Assembly: GCA_964640085.1 (NCBI GenBank)
Contig: CAZXFA010000047.1
Location: 1-14,222, forward strand
Reading direction: 5' to 3'
Origin: CAZXFA01 sp964640085
Lineage (GTDB): Bacteria; Actinomycetota; UBA4738; HRBIN12
DNA: 14,222 nt
The translations under genes were made by a program, and so were the position numbers. The notes under the pieces are model-generated. The model made no database searches and was not told the DNA's origin. It saw only the letters and a list, made by a program, of their open reading frames with translations. Below, in pieces: positions 1 to 6,511 of the stretch. How positions within the stretch are numbered: the first letter of the stretch is position 1; each line of letters starts with the position of its first letter.

Positions 1-150
1 GGCTCCCCGATCCCCGGCGCCTTCCTGCCCGGGGTCCCCCCCTACCTCCTTCCGTGCCCGTTCCGCTGGAGGGCAACGCCCATCCCCCATCCGGGCGTCC
101 TCCACTTGGTTCAACGAACGTAGCCGACGAAGGTTACGTCCTCGATCCGA

Positions 151-292
151 ACCCGGGGCCCGAGGGATTTCCCCATATGGGATCGGCTCGCTCCCCGGTG
201 TTGGGTACCCCCCGCTTGGCCGACGAGCCTAGCCCGCATAGCCCACGTCCGCAAATCGGATCCCGGGACCCTAGAGGTTTCCCACCTGGGAA
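151..292. repeat. Two copies of a palindrome-bearing element (about 32 bp, period about 109 bp)
   Basis: Positions 151-182 and 259-292 share the pattern CCCGGG, (G/A)CCC, AG, TTTCCC and a closing A-NN-TGGGA. The ends are small palindromes: CCCATATGGG is perfect at 172-181, and 276-294 folds as GGTT-CCCA / TGGG-AACC with a CC loop and one bulge. The palindrome is kept although its central bases differ, which suggests that structure is what is conserved. This could be a REP-like extragenic element. Confidence 0.5.
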
Positions 293-305
293 CCTTGGGA
301 TTTCC

Positions 306-341
306 CCACCCTGCGTGGCGCCTGCTCCGCCACTGGGGTGG
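306..341. other. Long hairpin, possible terminator or repeat-associated stem-loop
   Basis: CCACCC (306-311) pairs with GGGTGG (336-341), and inside that GTGGCG (315-320) pairs with CGCCAC (328-333) around a 7-nt loop, with a small internal loop between the stems. It lies about 85 bp past the stop codon of the minus-strand sigma gene and could end its transcript. There is no T-tract on either side, so a Rho-independent function is uncertain. Confidence 0.4.
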
Positions 342-424
342 CCCCCCGGTCAACGAACGTCTGCCGGTGAAGGTTGTGTCCCTCAGGCAACCCCGGACCG
401 TTGGATGATCCCGGATCCGGGGCC

Positions 425-2050
425 TCAGGATCCGTCCAGCGCCACGCTCCCCAGGTACACGACCCCGTCCGCCCACACCCCGAGGGACACGGAGATCCTC
501 CCCATCCGAGGGATCCCGGCGACAGGCTGCTGGTCCGGCCGCAGGGAGAAGGCGCCCACGAAGTCGTAGACCACCGAGCCGTCCGCGTTCTCGGTCGTCT
601 CGACGATGTTCCCATTCGCCTCGTACCAGAACAGGCCGCCCGCGGAGGCGAGCATCAGCTCGGCCCGCAACCTGCCTCCGTTCGGGCCGGCCGAGCCGGA
701 GAACGACAGCCAGAAGGGCCACGTGGGGTCGTCCCCGGCGTCGAACACGGCGCCCTCGACCTCCTGGGCGAAGCTGACGCCCTCTGAGGGTGTGCCCTTC
801 GAGGAAGAGGTGACCAGCCGGGGCGTCGTGTCGCAGCCGCAGCTCTCGACCGAGAGCCCGGCGGTCACGAACGAGAACGTCCAGGCCGGCGCCGGTGGGA
901 TCACCGGGGCGGTGGGCGGCTCGGTGGGCGCCGGGTCGCCGGGCGCGGACGCCGGGCTCGGAGCCTCGGCCGGCTCCGAGGTCTCGGCGGCCGCCTGTGG
1001 CTCCTGGTCCCTGCCCTCGCCCTCCTCGCGACCCTCGCGCTCGCGGGCGGGCGCCGGGTCCCGGGAGCGGTCGGCGCTGCGGGCGGGCTCGTCGGACGCC
1101 GCGGCGGGCGGGACCGGGACCACCGCCGCGGGCGAGGGGGAGGCGCTCTGCGTCTCGATGGGCGTGGCCCGGTCCACCGGTGCCGCCCGATCCGGTTCGG
1201 ACTTGACGGCGGCCACGGTGACCCCGCCGGCGAGCACCAGCGTCACCCCCGCCGCGACCAGACGCTCGGCCAAGCCGGTGGCGGTGGTGGTGGCCGCGGG
1301 CGAACTCGCGGCCGCGGTCACGACCTCGGGCGTGGCGACCTGCACCGCCTGCGTGGTGGCCTGCCCGGCGCGGTCGACGAGCCGCCGCGCGAGGTCGCCC
1401 GCCTTGAGCAGCCACAGCAGCGGCAGGAAGGCGATGCCGGCGAACCCGCCGCGCTCGGCCGCTGCCCGAAGCCAGCCGCGGCGGAAACTCCCCTTCGCCC
1501 GGTGGATCAGGGCCTTGGCCTGCGAGGGCGTGATCCCCAGCGCCGTGGCGATCTCCCGGTGGGAGCGGCCGTCCAGCTCGCGCAGGACCAGCGCCGCCCG
1601 GTGGTTCTGGGGCATGTCTTCGAGCACCGAGAGGACCAGGTCACGCTGCACGAGCCGCTCGTAAGCCTCCTCCGGACCGTCGGCCATGTCGGGCCACTCG
1701 TCGTCGTGGATCGACCCTTCCTCCACCGGCGGCCGGCGGGCCGCGGCGCGCACGTGGTCGAGCGAGACGTTGGTCGCGATGCGGGCGACCCAGGGCTGGA
1801 GCGCGTAACGGCCGTTGAACCGGTGCAGGCCCTGGAAGACACGGACCATCGTCTCCTGGAAGGCCTCCTCGACGTCCTGGGGGTTGCGGAGGAAACGCCC
1901 GCAGACGCGTCGCGCCAGGCCGCCGTAGCGGCGGTGGATCTCGACGAAGGCCTCGGGGTCCCCGGCCTGGAAGTCCAGGACGAGCATGCGGTCGTCGAGC
2001 GCGGCGTAGTCGCGCTGCCCGATCCGCAGTTCGACGTCTCTGATGGCCAA
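425..2050 (-). CDS. ECF-type RNA polymerase sigma factor with membrane segment and C-terminal extension
   Basis: The 541-aa product directs RNA polymerase to specific promoters. Sigma region 2 spans about residues 33-105 (FQETMVRVFQ and PWVARIATNVSLDHVR lie in the core-binding and -10-recognition helices). Region 4 spans about 138-192, with the helix-turn-helix around REIATALGITPSQAKALIHRA. A typical ECF factor would end near residue 200. This one continues with a hydrophobic stretch (203-217), a clear membrane segment (264-282), a Pro/Ala/Glu/Arg-rich linker (about 285-388) and a domain of about 150 residues that I do not recognise, starting with a C-G-C motif (Cys404, Cys406). If only 264-282 spans the membrane, the C-terminal domain is outside the cell; if 203-217 also does, it is inside. 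The start is TTG at 2050, chosen because AGGAGAG lies 4 bases upstream. A candidate ECF promoter lies before it. No separate anti-sigma gene is visible. The sigma assignment is firm; the role of the extension is not known. Confidence 0.88.
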   Translation of the reverse strand: MAIRDVELRIGQRDYAALDDRMLVLDFQAGDPEAFVEIHRRYGGLARRVCGRFLRNPQDVEEAFQETMVRVFQGLHRFNGRYALQPWVARIATNVSLDHVRAAARRPPVEEGSIHDDEWPDMADGPEEAYERLVQRDLVLSVLEDMPQNHRAALVLRELDGRSHREIATALGITPSQAKALIHRAKGSFRRGWLRAAAERGGFAGIAFLPLLWLLKAGDLARRLVDRAGQATTQAVQVATPEVVTAAASSPAATTTATGLAERLVAAGVTLVLAGGVTVAAVKSEPDRAAPVDRATPIETQSASPSPAAVVPVPPAAASDEPARSADRSRDPAPAREREGREEGEGRDQEPQAAAETSEPAEAPSPASAPGDPAPTEPPTAPVIPPAPAWTFSFVTAGLSVESCGCDTTPRLVTSSSKGTPSEGVSFAQEVEGAVFDAGDDPTWPFWLSFSGSAGPNGGRLRAELMLASAGGLFWYEANGNIVETTENADGSVVYDFVGAFSLRPDQQPVAGIPRMGRISVSLGVWADGVVYLGSVALDGS

Positions 2051-2075
2051 GGGGCTCTCCTGTGATGTAACGCGG

Positions 2076-2103
2076 TAGACGGGGAAGGGTTACGTACCGT
2101 TCA
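2076..2103 (-). promoter_or_regulatory. Candidate ECF-sigma (autoregulatory) promoter
   Basis: On the minus strand, TGAAC (2103-2099) is followed after a 17-nt spacer by CGTC (2081-2078). This matches the widespread ECF promoter pattern GGAAC-N16/17-CGTC except for the first base. A start about 6-10 nt downstream would give a leader of roughly 20 nt containing the AGGAGAG ribosome site at 2055-2061. Many ECF genes are transcribed by their own product, so autoregulation is the natural inference. Confidence 0.5.
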
Positions 2104-2233
2104 GAGGCTCAGTCGATCGGGGCCCTCGCCGTCCACGGCTCGCCAACTCTAGCATCCGTCCCCGCGCCGCGCTGTGGCCCATCCGGCCTGGGTCGTCCGG
2201 GCCCATGGCAGCGGACGCCGGCACGGCGGGGTC

Positions 2234-2252
2234 TAGTATCCGGGCACCGATG
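2234..2252 (+). promoter_or_regulatory. -10 box and probable leaderless start of the epimerase gene
   Basis: TAGTAT (2234-2239) fits the actinobacterial -10 pattern TANNNT and lies 10 nt before the ATG at 2250. There is no Shine-Dalgarno sequence before that ATG, which suggests a leaderless or near-leaderless mRNA. No good -35 box is visible. The 11-mer GCCGGCACGGC just upstream (2217-2227) also occurs twice in the MFS/aldolase promoter region. Confidence 0.45.
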
Positions 2253-2798
2253 CGAGCCCCTGAGCCCGAGCAGACCGGCATCGCCGGGGTCCGCCTGTTC
2301 CGCCTGGTCCCCCAGGGGGACGATCGCGGCAGCCTCGTGGAGACCTACCGTCGGGCCTGGCTCCCCCTTCAGGCGCGCGAGGCGGTCCAGGCCAACCTCT
2401 CGGTCTCGCGCCGGGGGGTCCTGCGGGGCCTGCACTGGCACCGCGAGCAAGCCGACTACTGGTTCGTGGCGTCCGGAACGGCGTTCGTCGCCCTCTTCGA
2501 CCTGCGGGAGGGCTCGCCGACCCGGCTCGCCGCCGTCCAGCGCAGGATCGACCCGGGGGAGGAGCGGCTCGGCCTGTGGATCCCACCCGGCGTGGCCCAC
2601 GGTTTCTACGCGGAGACCGAGCTCCACCTTCTGTACCTGGTCGACGCCTACTTCTCGGGAGACGACGAGTGGGGCCTGGCCTGGGACGACCCCGCCCTCG
2701 GCGTGAGCTGGCCCTCGTCGTCGCCGATCCTGTCCCAGCGCGACCGGGCGAACCCTCGGCTCGAGGAGGTCCTCCGGGACCCGCCGACCTACCGGTAG
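2250..2798 (+). CDS. dTDP-4-dehydrorhamnose 3,5-epimerase family protein (RmlC-like cupin)
   Basis: The 182-aa product matches the RmlC cupin family, which epimerises C3 and C5 of dTDP-4-keto-6-deoxyglucose on the route to dTDP-rhamnose and related sugars. Family landmarks appear in order: VLRGLHWH (57-64) with the expected catalytic His62, DLREGSP (84-90), LWIPPGVAHGFY (109-120), YLVDAYF (129-135) with Tyr134 at the usual active-site tyrosine position, WDDP (145-148) and SWPSSSPILSQRD (153-165). Length is typical. An in-frame start at 2205 would add 15 unlikely residues across the -10 box, so ATG 2250 is preferred. No rmlA, rmlB or rmlD lies nearby, so it is an orphan and could serve a different nucleotide sugar. 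The TAG-type stop is followed 40 bp later by a hairpin. Confidence 0.85.
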   Translation: MRAPEPEQTGIAGVRLFRLVPQGDDRGSLVETYRRAWLPLQAREAVQANLSVSRRGVLRGLHWHREQADYWFVASGTAFVALFDLREGSPTRLAAVQRRIDPGEERLGLWIPPGVAHGFYAETELHLLYLVDAYFSGDDEWGLAWDDPALGVSWPSSSPILSQRDRANPRLEEVLRDPPTYR

Positions 2799-2837
2799 CC
2801 GCCCGGCTGAGGCGATCTCGGCCCGGAGGCCCCGGTC

Positions 2838-2857
2838 GGGCGTTCGGAACGCCCCTT
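2838..2857 (+). terminator. Hairpin terminator candidate after the epimerase gene
   Basis: GGGCGTTCGGAACGCCC (2838-2854) is a perfect inverted repeat of 8 bp per arm around one central base, followed only by CTT. It lies 40 bp past the epimerase stop and before the M23 gene. The short T run makes it a weak classical terminator, but such forms are common in high-GC actinobacteria. Confidence 0.45.
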
Positions 2858-2970
2858 CAGGTGGCCGACCTTTCCGCCGATGACCCAGGTGGGGTCGCAT
2901 CCGCCGGGGTCGGCCAGCAGCGCCGGCCCTCGGCGGCGTCGCGCCGAGATGACGTGCCTGGGGGAGCCCA

Positions 2971-4143
2971 GTGGAGCTGGAGACGGAAGAACCCTCGCCG
3001 GGTCGCGCGCGACCCGGGCGGGTGGGAGAGGGGGACCCGGGTCGTGGGGGCGTGCTCCCCTCGGGCCGGCTCCGGCTCTTCCTGGCCGCCCTCCTCGCGA
3101 CCTCGGTCGCGCTGGCCGGTCCCCTCGACCCGGCAGCCGCGGAAGACCCGGCAACCGCGGTTCCGGAGGAGACCCCGGCGGTCTCGAAGGCAGAGATCCG
3201 GCAGACCCGTCAGGAGCTCCGCGAGACCAGGGCCCGGATCCGGGAGCGGGCCCGCCGGATGCGGGTGGTCCAGCGCGAGCTGAACCGCCTGGCTACCCGG
3301 ATCGCGCGCAACGAGGCTCGGGTCCACGACATGGCCGATGACATGAGCAAGCTCTCGGCCCGGGTGAAGGTCACGCTCCGGCGGACCCGCCGGCTGGAGA
3401 GGATGCTCGATCGCCGGAGCCGTTCGATGTACATCCTGGGACCGGGGGCGCCGATCATGTACGTGATCACCGCGACCTCGGCCGCCGACGCCGCGGCCCG
3501 CGCCTCGCTCGTCTCCGAGATGAACCGGCGGGACGCGCTGCTGGCGGTCCGGGTGAGCGAGAGCCGGCAGCGCCTGACGCGGGAGCGGTTCGAGGTCCGA
3601 TGGCTCCAGCACGAGCTGGAGCAGGTGCTCCGGCGGCTCGATCGAGACCGGGCCGCCCTCCACCGCAAGCTGAAGCTCTCGCGGGAGCTGTTCGCCAAGC
3701 TCAGGGACCACAAGGAAGAGGTGATCGACGAGCTCTCCCAGATGCGCCCGTTCGCCGTGTGCCCGGTGCAGGGCCCGCGCGCGATCTCGGACAGCTTCGG
3801 GATCTGGGTCCAGCGCTCGGAGGAGCGGGGCGGGGATCACGTCCACCAGGGCAACGACATCTCCGCCCCCGAGGGGACGCCGATCGTGGCACCCTTCGAC
3901 GGGACCGCGGTCACGTCCAGGAACAAGCTCGGGGGCATGGCGGTCAACGTCTACGGCGAGCACGGGTACGTGTACAACGCGCACCTGTCGCGCTACGGGC
4001 AGCTCGGGCCGGTGGAGAAGGGCGACGTGATCGGCTACGTCGGTGCGACGGGCAACGCCTTCGGGCCTCACGACCACTTCGAGTGGCATCCGGACAACGG
4101 CCCGGCCGCCGACCCCTACCCGTTCCTCATGCTCGTCTGCTGA
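2971..4143 (+). CDS. Secreted coiled-coil M23 family peptidase (murein hydrolase / EnvC-like)
   Basis: The protein (390 aa from this start) is a probable peptidoglycan endopeptidase or hydrolase activator acting outside the membrane. A signal sequence is visible (RLRLFLAALLATSVALAG, then an AAA-containing cleavage region near residue 57). A long charged coiled coil rich in Arg, Glu and Leu covers about 70-260. The C-terminal LytM/M23 domain covers about 270-385 with a full zinc site: His292 and Asp296 (HQGND), then His367 and His369 (GPHDHF), plus the middle histidine in NAHLS. With the ligands intact it should be catalytic rather than a degenerate EnvC-type activator. The start is uncertain. 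GTG 2971 has GGGGGAG a few bases upstream, but GTG 3052 would place the signal peptide at the N-terminus, and a 20-bp perfect palindrome (2998-3017) lies between the two. The 3' end overlaps the convergent MFS gene by 28 bp. Confidence 0.85.
   Translation: MELETEEPSPGRARPGRVGEGDPGRGGVLPSGRLRLFLAALLATSVALAGPLDPAAAEDPATAVPEETPAVSKAEIRQTRQELRETRARIRERARRMRVVQRELNRLATRIARNEARVHDMADDMSKLSARVKVTLRRTRRLERMLDRRSRSMYILGPGAPIMYVITATSAADAAARASLVSEMNRRDALLAVRVSESRQRLTRERFEVRWLQHELEQVLRRLDRDRAALHRKLKLSRELFAKLRDHKEEVIDELSQMRPFAVCPVQGPRAISDSFGIWVQRSEERGGDHVHQGNDISAPEGTPIVAPFDGTAVTSRNKLGGMAVNVYGEHGYVYNAHLSRYGQLGPVEKGDVIGYVGATGNAFGPHDHFEWHPDNGPAADPYPFLMLVC
2998..3017. repeat. Perfect 20-bp palindrome near the M23 gene start
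   Basis: CCGGGTCGCGCGCGACCCGG is its own reverse complement. It is in frame with the long form of the M23 gene but upstream of the alternative GTG at 3052. If that later start is right, this is a leader hairpin or an operator rather than coding sequence. Confidence 0.5.
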
Positions 4144-5396
4144 CGGCGCCGCTGGTCGGTAAGGGCGGCCAGCGTGGCGAGCGCCGCGAGGACCGCGATC
4201 GCTCCCCCGCCGGCGAGCCCGACGCGGGGGCCGATGTGCTCGCCCACCCACCCGGCGATCGGGCCGCCGATCGGCGTGCTGCCGATGAAGATCACGGTGT
4301 AGAGGGCCATCACGCGTCCCCGGAGCGCGCCTGCCGAGGTGAGCTGGAGGGTGGCGTTCCCGGTGATCGCGAAGGAGATGCCGGCCGCGCCGACGAACGG
4401 CATCAGCGCCCACGCGAGGGGGAGCGTCGGGGCCAGGGCGAGCAGCAGCGAGAGGCCGCCCAGCGCCAGTCCGAACACCGACAACGCCCCGGCGTTCGCG
4501 CCCGCGGAGCGACCGGCCATCACGAGGGCGCCCGCGAGCGAGCCCACGCCCATCAGGGCGAGCAACCCGCCGAAGGTGCCGGCGTCTCCACCGAAGCTCC
4601 GCACCGCGAGCAGCGGCAGCAGCACCGCGAAGTTGAACGAGAACAGGAACACCACGGCCATCAGCAGCATCGGGCGGCGGAGGCCAGGCGTGCGCCAGAC
4701 GTACCCCACCCCTTCGCGCACCTGACCTCGTCCACGCTCGACGCGCTCGCGAGGATGGAGCCGGTCCACCGCCATCGCCAGGAGCGCGGCGACCACCGCC
4801 AGGTACGTGAGCGCGTTGGCCAGGAACACCGGAGCGGTCCCGACGGTCGAGATCATCGCGCCCGCGATCACCGGCCCCACGATCCGGGTCCCGGTGAAGG
4901 TGGCCGTGTTCAGGCTCATCGCGTTGGTGAGGTCGGCGGGACCCACCATCTCCAGGTAGAAGCTCTGACGGGTGGGCATGTCGACGGCCGTGACGATCCC
5001 GGTCGCGAAGGAGATCGCGTACACCATCCAGACGCGCACCACGTCGGTCGCGTCGAGCGCGAACAGCAGCGTGGCGAGCAACGCGTAGGCGACCTGCGTG
5101 GCGAGCAGGAGCCGACGGTTGTCGAACCGATCGGCCAGGACCCCGCCCCACGCGCCCACCAGCAGGATCGGGAGCGAGGCGAGCGCGGTGTCGATCCCCA
5201 GCGCCACGCCGCTGCCGGTGAGCTCGAGCACCAGCCACGGCGCCGCGACCCACTGCATCCACGTGCCGATCCCCGACAGGACCTGCCCGCCGATGAACAG
5301 CCGGAAGTTCCGGACCCGCAGCGAGGAGAATGTCCGGGACAGCGCCCGCCGGCGGATCGGCGGCCCGGGGCCCTCGACGGCGGTCTCGCGCTCCAC
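4116..5396 (-). CDS. MFS transporter, DHA3/EntS-like exporter
   Basis: The 426-aa integral membrane protein has the hydrophobic pattern of a major facilitator of about 12 segments. The MFS motif A loop between helices 2 and 3 is clear (GGVLADRFDNRR, about 84-95). The N-terminal region (LRVRNFRLFIGGQVLSGIGTWMQ) and the MPTRQSFYLEMVGPADLTNA segment are typical of the MFS_3/enterobactin-exporter-like group, which exports drugs or siderophores by proton antiport. The substrate cannot be read from sequence. GTG 5396 is chosen because a TACCCT box lies 6 nt upstream and residues beyond it lose family resemblance. The gene is divergent from the aldolase and runs into the 3' end of the M23 gene, which it overlaps by 28 bp. 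The reverse strand of this region also stays open for long stretches because of the high GC content. Confidence 0.87.
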   Translation of the reverse strand: MERETAVEGPGPPIRRRALSRTFSSLRVRNFRLFIGGQVLSGIGTWMQWVAAPWLVLELTGSGVALGIDTALASLPILLVGAWGGVLADRFDNRRLLLATQVAYALLATLLFALDATDVVRVWMVYAISFATGIVTAVDMPTRQSFYLEMVGPADLTNAMSLNTATFTGTRIVGPVIAGAMISTVGTAPVFLANALTYLAVVAALLAMAVDRLHPRERVERGRGQVREGVGYVWRTPGLRRPMLLMAVVFLFSFNFAVLLPLLAVRSFGGDAGTFGGLLALMGVGSLAGALVMAGRSAGANAGALSVFGLALGGLSLLLALAPTLPLAWALMPFVGAAGISFAITGNATLQLTSAGALRGRVMALYTVIFIGSTPIGGPIAGWVGEHIGPRVGLAGGGAIAVLAALATLAALTDQRRRQQTSMRNG

Positions 5397-5408
5397 GCGG
5401 ACAGGGTA
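5394..5408 (-). promoter_or_regulatory. -10 box, probable leaderless start of the MFS gene
   Basis: On the minus strand TACCCT (5408-5403) is separated by 6 nt from the GTG start at 5396-5394. No Shine-Dalgarno sequence precedes the start. The box lies directly beside the tandem repeat of the shared divergent promoter region. Confidence 0.4.
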
Positions 5409-5412
5409 CGGG

Positions 5413-5472
5413 CGGAGGCCGGCACGGCTCCGCCGGGCTAGGGACGGAGGCCGGCACGGCTCCGCCGGGCTA
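5413..5472. repeat. Tandem 28-bp direct repeat in the divergent MFS/aldolase promoter
   Basis: An identical 28-bp unit occurs at 5413-5440 and 5445-5472 (period 32 bp). Each begins CGGAGGCCGGCACGGCTCCG, itself an imperfect inverted repeat, and ends CCGGGCTA. The last TA of the second copy forms the first two bases of the TACGAT -10 box of the aldolase gene; the first copy abuts the MFS -10 box. A 32-bp period is about three helical turns, so both copies face the same side of the DNA. That suits a regulator-binding site, but slippage duplication is an alternative. Confidence 0.7.
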
Positions 5473-5486
5473 CGATCGCCGCCGTG
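5471..5486 (+). promoter_or_regulatory. -10 box, probable leaderless start of the aldolase gene
   Basis: TACGAT (5471-5476) lies 7 nt before the GTG start at 5484. The same hexamer at the same 7-nt distance precedes the LacI-family gene (9204-9199). No ribosome-binding site is visible, so a leaderless transcript is likely. Confidence 0.5.
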
Positions 5487-6254
5487 GGCGGCCGGCTCCG
5501 GGAGATCTGGGCGAGCGATGGGACCGTGGTCAACGCCTGGTGCTCCCTGGACGGGCTCGCCCCGGCGGCGCTCATCGCGCGGGCCGGGTTCGACACCGTC
5601 ACGGTCGACCTCCAGCACGGGGCGGCCACGATAGACGGGCTCCCGTCGATCGCCGCCGCGATCGAGGCTTCGGGTTCGGTGCCGTTCGTCCGCCTGTCGT
5701 GGAACGACCCGGCCGCGACGATGCGTGCCCTGGACCTCGGTGCGCGGGGGACGATCTGCCCGATGGTCTCGACCGCGGAGGAAGCCGCCGCGTTCGTCCG
5801 GGCCTGCCGGTACCCCCCCAACGGGGATCGGAGCTACGGACCAATCCGCGCGGCGTTCGGGGCGGGTCCGGACCAGGTGGCGGCGGCGAGCGAGGGCACG
5901 TTCGTGTTCGCGATGATCGAGACCGCGGAGGGGCTCCGGCAGGTCGAGGACATCGCCGCCACACGGGGGCTCGACGGCCTGTACGTGGGGCCGGCCGACC
6001 TGAGCCTCGCCCTCGGGCTCTCGACCTTCGCGGACGAGACCGATCCGGAGATGCTCGGCGCTCTCGACGCGGTGCTGGCCTCCGCGCGACGCCACGGGAT
6101 CGTCGCCGGCGTCCACACGCCCTCGCCCGAGCGCTCGATCACGATGGTCGAACGCGGGTTCCGGTTCGTCACGCCGTTCGCCGACGACGCCGCGCTCACG
6201 GCCGGCTCCGCCGAGGCCCTCGCCCGCACACGCCGCGCCCTGGGGAGGGGATGA
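5484..6254 (+). CDS. HpcH/HpaI aldolase family protein
   Basis: The 256-aa product belongs to the metal-dependent class II pyruvate aldolases (HpcH/HpaI), which reversibly split 4-hydroxy-2-oxo acids into pyruvate and an aldehyde in the cytoplasm. Key residues sit almost exactly at family positions: His45 in VDLQHG (catalytic base), Arg70 in VRLSW (pyruvate binding), Glu146 in MIETAEG and Asp172 in GPADLS (metal ligands). The GDRSYGPIRAAF segment (114-125) is also typical. Length matches the family. The GTG start at 5484 follows a TACGAT box by 7 nt. No aromatic-catabolism or sugar-acid genes lie nearby, so the true substrate is open. The gene is divergent from the MFS exporter and is followed directly by a toxin-gene remnant. 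Confidence 0.88.
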   Translation: MGGRLREIWASDGTVVNAWCSLDGLAPAALIARAGFDTVTVDLQHGAATIDGLPSIAAAIEASGSVPFVRLSWNDPAATMRALDLGARGTICPMVSTAEEAAAFVRACRYPPNGDRSYGPIRAAFGAGPDQVAAASEGTFVFAMIETAEGLRQVEDIAATRGLDGLYVGPADLSLALGLSTFADETDPEMLGALDAVLASARRHGIVAGVHTPSPERSITMVERGFRFVTPFADDAALTAGSAEALARTRRALGRG

Positions 6255-6507
6255 GGTCGTCTCCAACGACGCCCGGAACCGGAAGCTGCGAGACGTGCTC
6301 GGGGTCCGCATGACGACGGCGCCGAAGCCCGACCTCCCATCCATCGCCTTCTTCGACGCCGGCGAGGTCTCCGACGCGCGCCGCTACGCGATCGCCGACG
6401 ACATCTGGCCGCTGCCGAAGAACGCGCTGCTCCGTCGGGTCGGGGCGCTGACCCCGCGGCAGATGGAACGGGTCGAGCGCGCCATCGTCGTGGCGCTCGA
6501 TCTGTGA
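6244..6507 (+). pseudogene. 5'-truncated MazF/PemK-family toxin remnant
   Basis: Reading from about 6253, the frame gives EVVSNDARNRKLRDVL, then VRMTTAPKPDLPSI, DDIWPLPKNALLRRVGALT and ERVERAIVVALDL. These are the VVVSND strand, the middle strands and the C-terminal helix of MazF/PemK mRNA interferases. The N-terminal strand (usually starting GDIW and ending RP) is missing. The frame is open upstream into the aldolase gene but offers no ATG, GTG or TTG until GTG 6295, which would drop the first conserved strand. The segment between SI and DDI also looks altered. No antitoxin gene is adjacent. Intact members are about 100-115 aa; about 80 residues of homology remain. I consider it a non-functional remnant. 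Confidence 0.65.
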
Positions 6508-6511
6508 ACGA

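Larger units (their letters stand above)
111..384. repeat. Pair of imperfect direct repeats beginning TCAACGAACGT
   Basis: TCAACGAACGT at 111-121 recurs exactly at 350-360. Both copies continue with a similar sequence (GCCG, then GAAGGTT, then GTCC), so the homology runs for about 33-35 bp (111-143 and 350-384). The copies are about 240 bp apart. Their extra-genic position and partial decay fit a dispersed intergenic repeat family, but only this window is visible. Confidence 0.55.
1..424. other. Non-coding region with degenerate repeats and hairpins
   Basis: No frame here looks like a real protein: the open frames are Pro/Gly/Arg-rich and rise and fall with the repeats. The stretch lies downstream of the sigma-factor gene, which ends at 425 on the minus strand. 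It holds two copies of a TCAACGAACGT-led element, two copies of a CCCGGG...TTTCCC-A-NN-TGGGA element and one long hairpin, listed separately. The exact 12-mer GGGATTTCCCCA occurs at 164-175 and 297-308. I see no tRNA, CRISPR or insertion-sequence structure. Confidence 0.6.

Noticed and set aside
111..1415. Long Arg/Gly-rich open frame on the minus strand
   Set aside because: It is an out-of-frame shadow of the sigma-factor gene extended through the repeats; composition is that of a GC-rich shadow and no domain is visible.
3021..3050. Possible c-di-AMP (ydaO-type) riboswitch before the M23 signal peptide
   Set aside because: GGGGGACCC at 3030-3038 recalls one conserved block and such riboswitches often precede cell-wall hydrolases, but the other conserved blocks (GAATCC, CTAACCTCG) are absent and coding sequence follows at once.
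3600..5441. 613-codon open frame on the plus strand
   Set aside because: Shadow of the M23 3' half and antisense to MFS; no recognisable protein features.
2857..5457. 866-codon open frame on the minus strand
   Set aside because: It crosses antisense over the M23 gene and in another frame over the MFS gene; Pro/Arg/His-rich, no domain. Both real genes have clear motifs.
5413..5472. CRISPR-like array
   Set aside because: Only two units with a 4-bp gap, no spacers of proper length and no cas genes.
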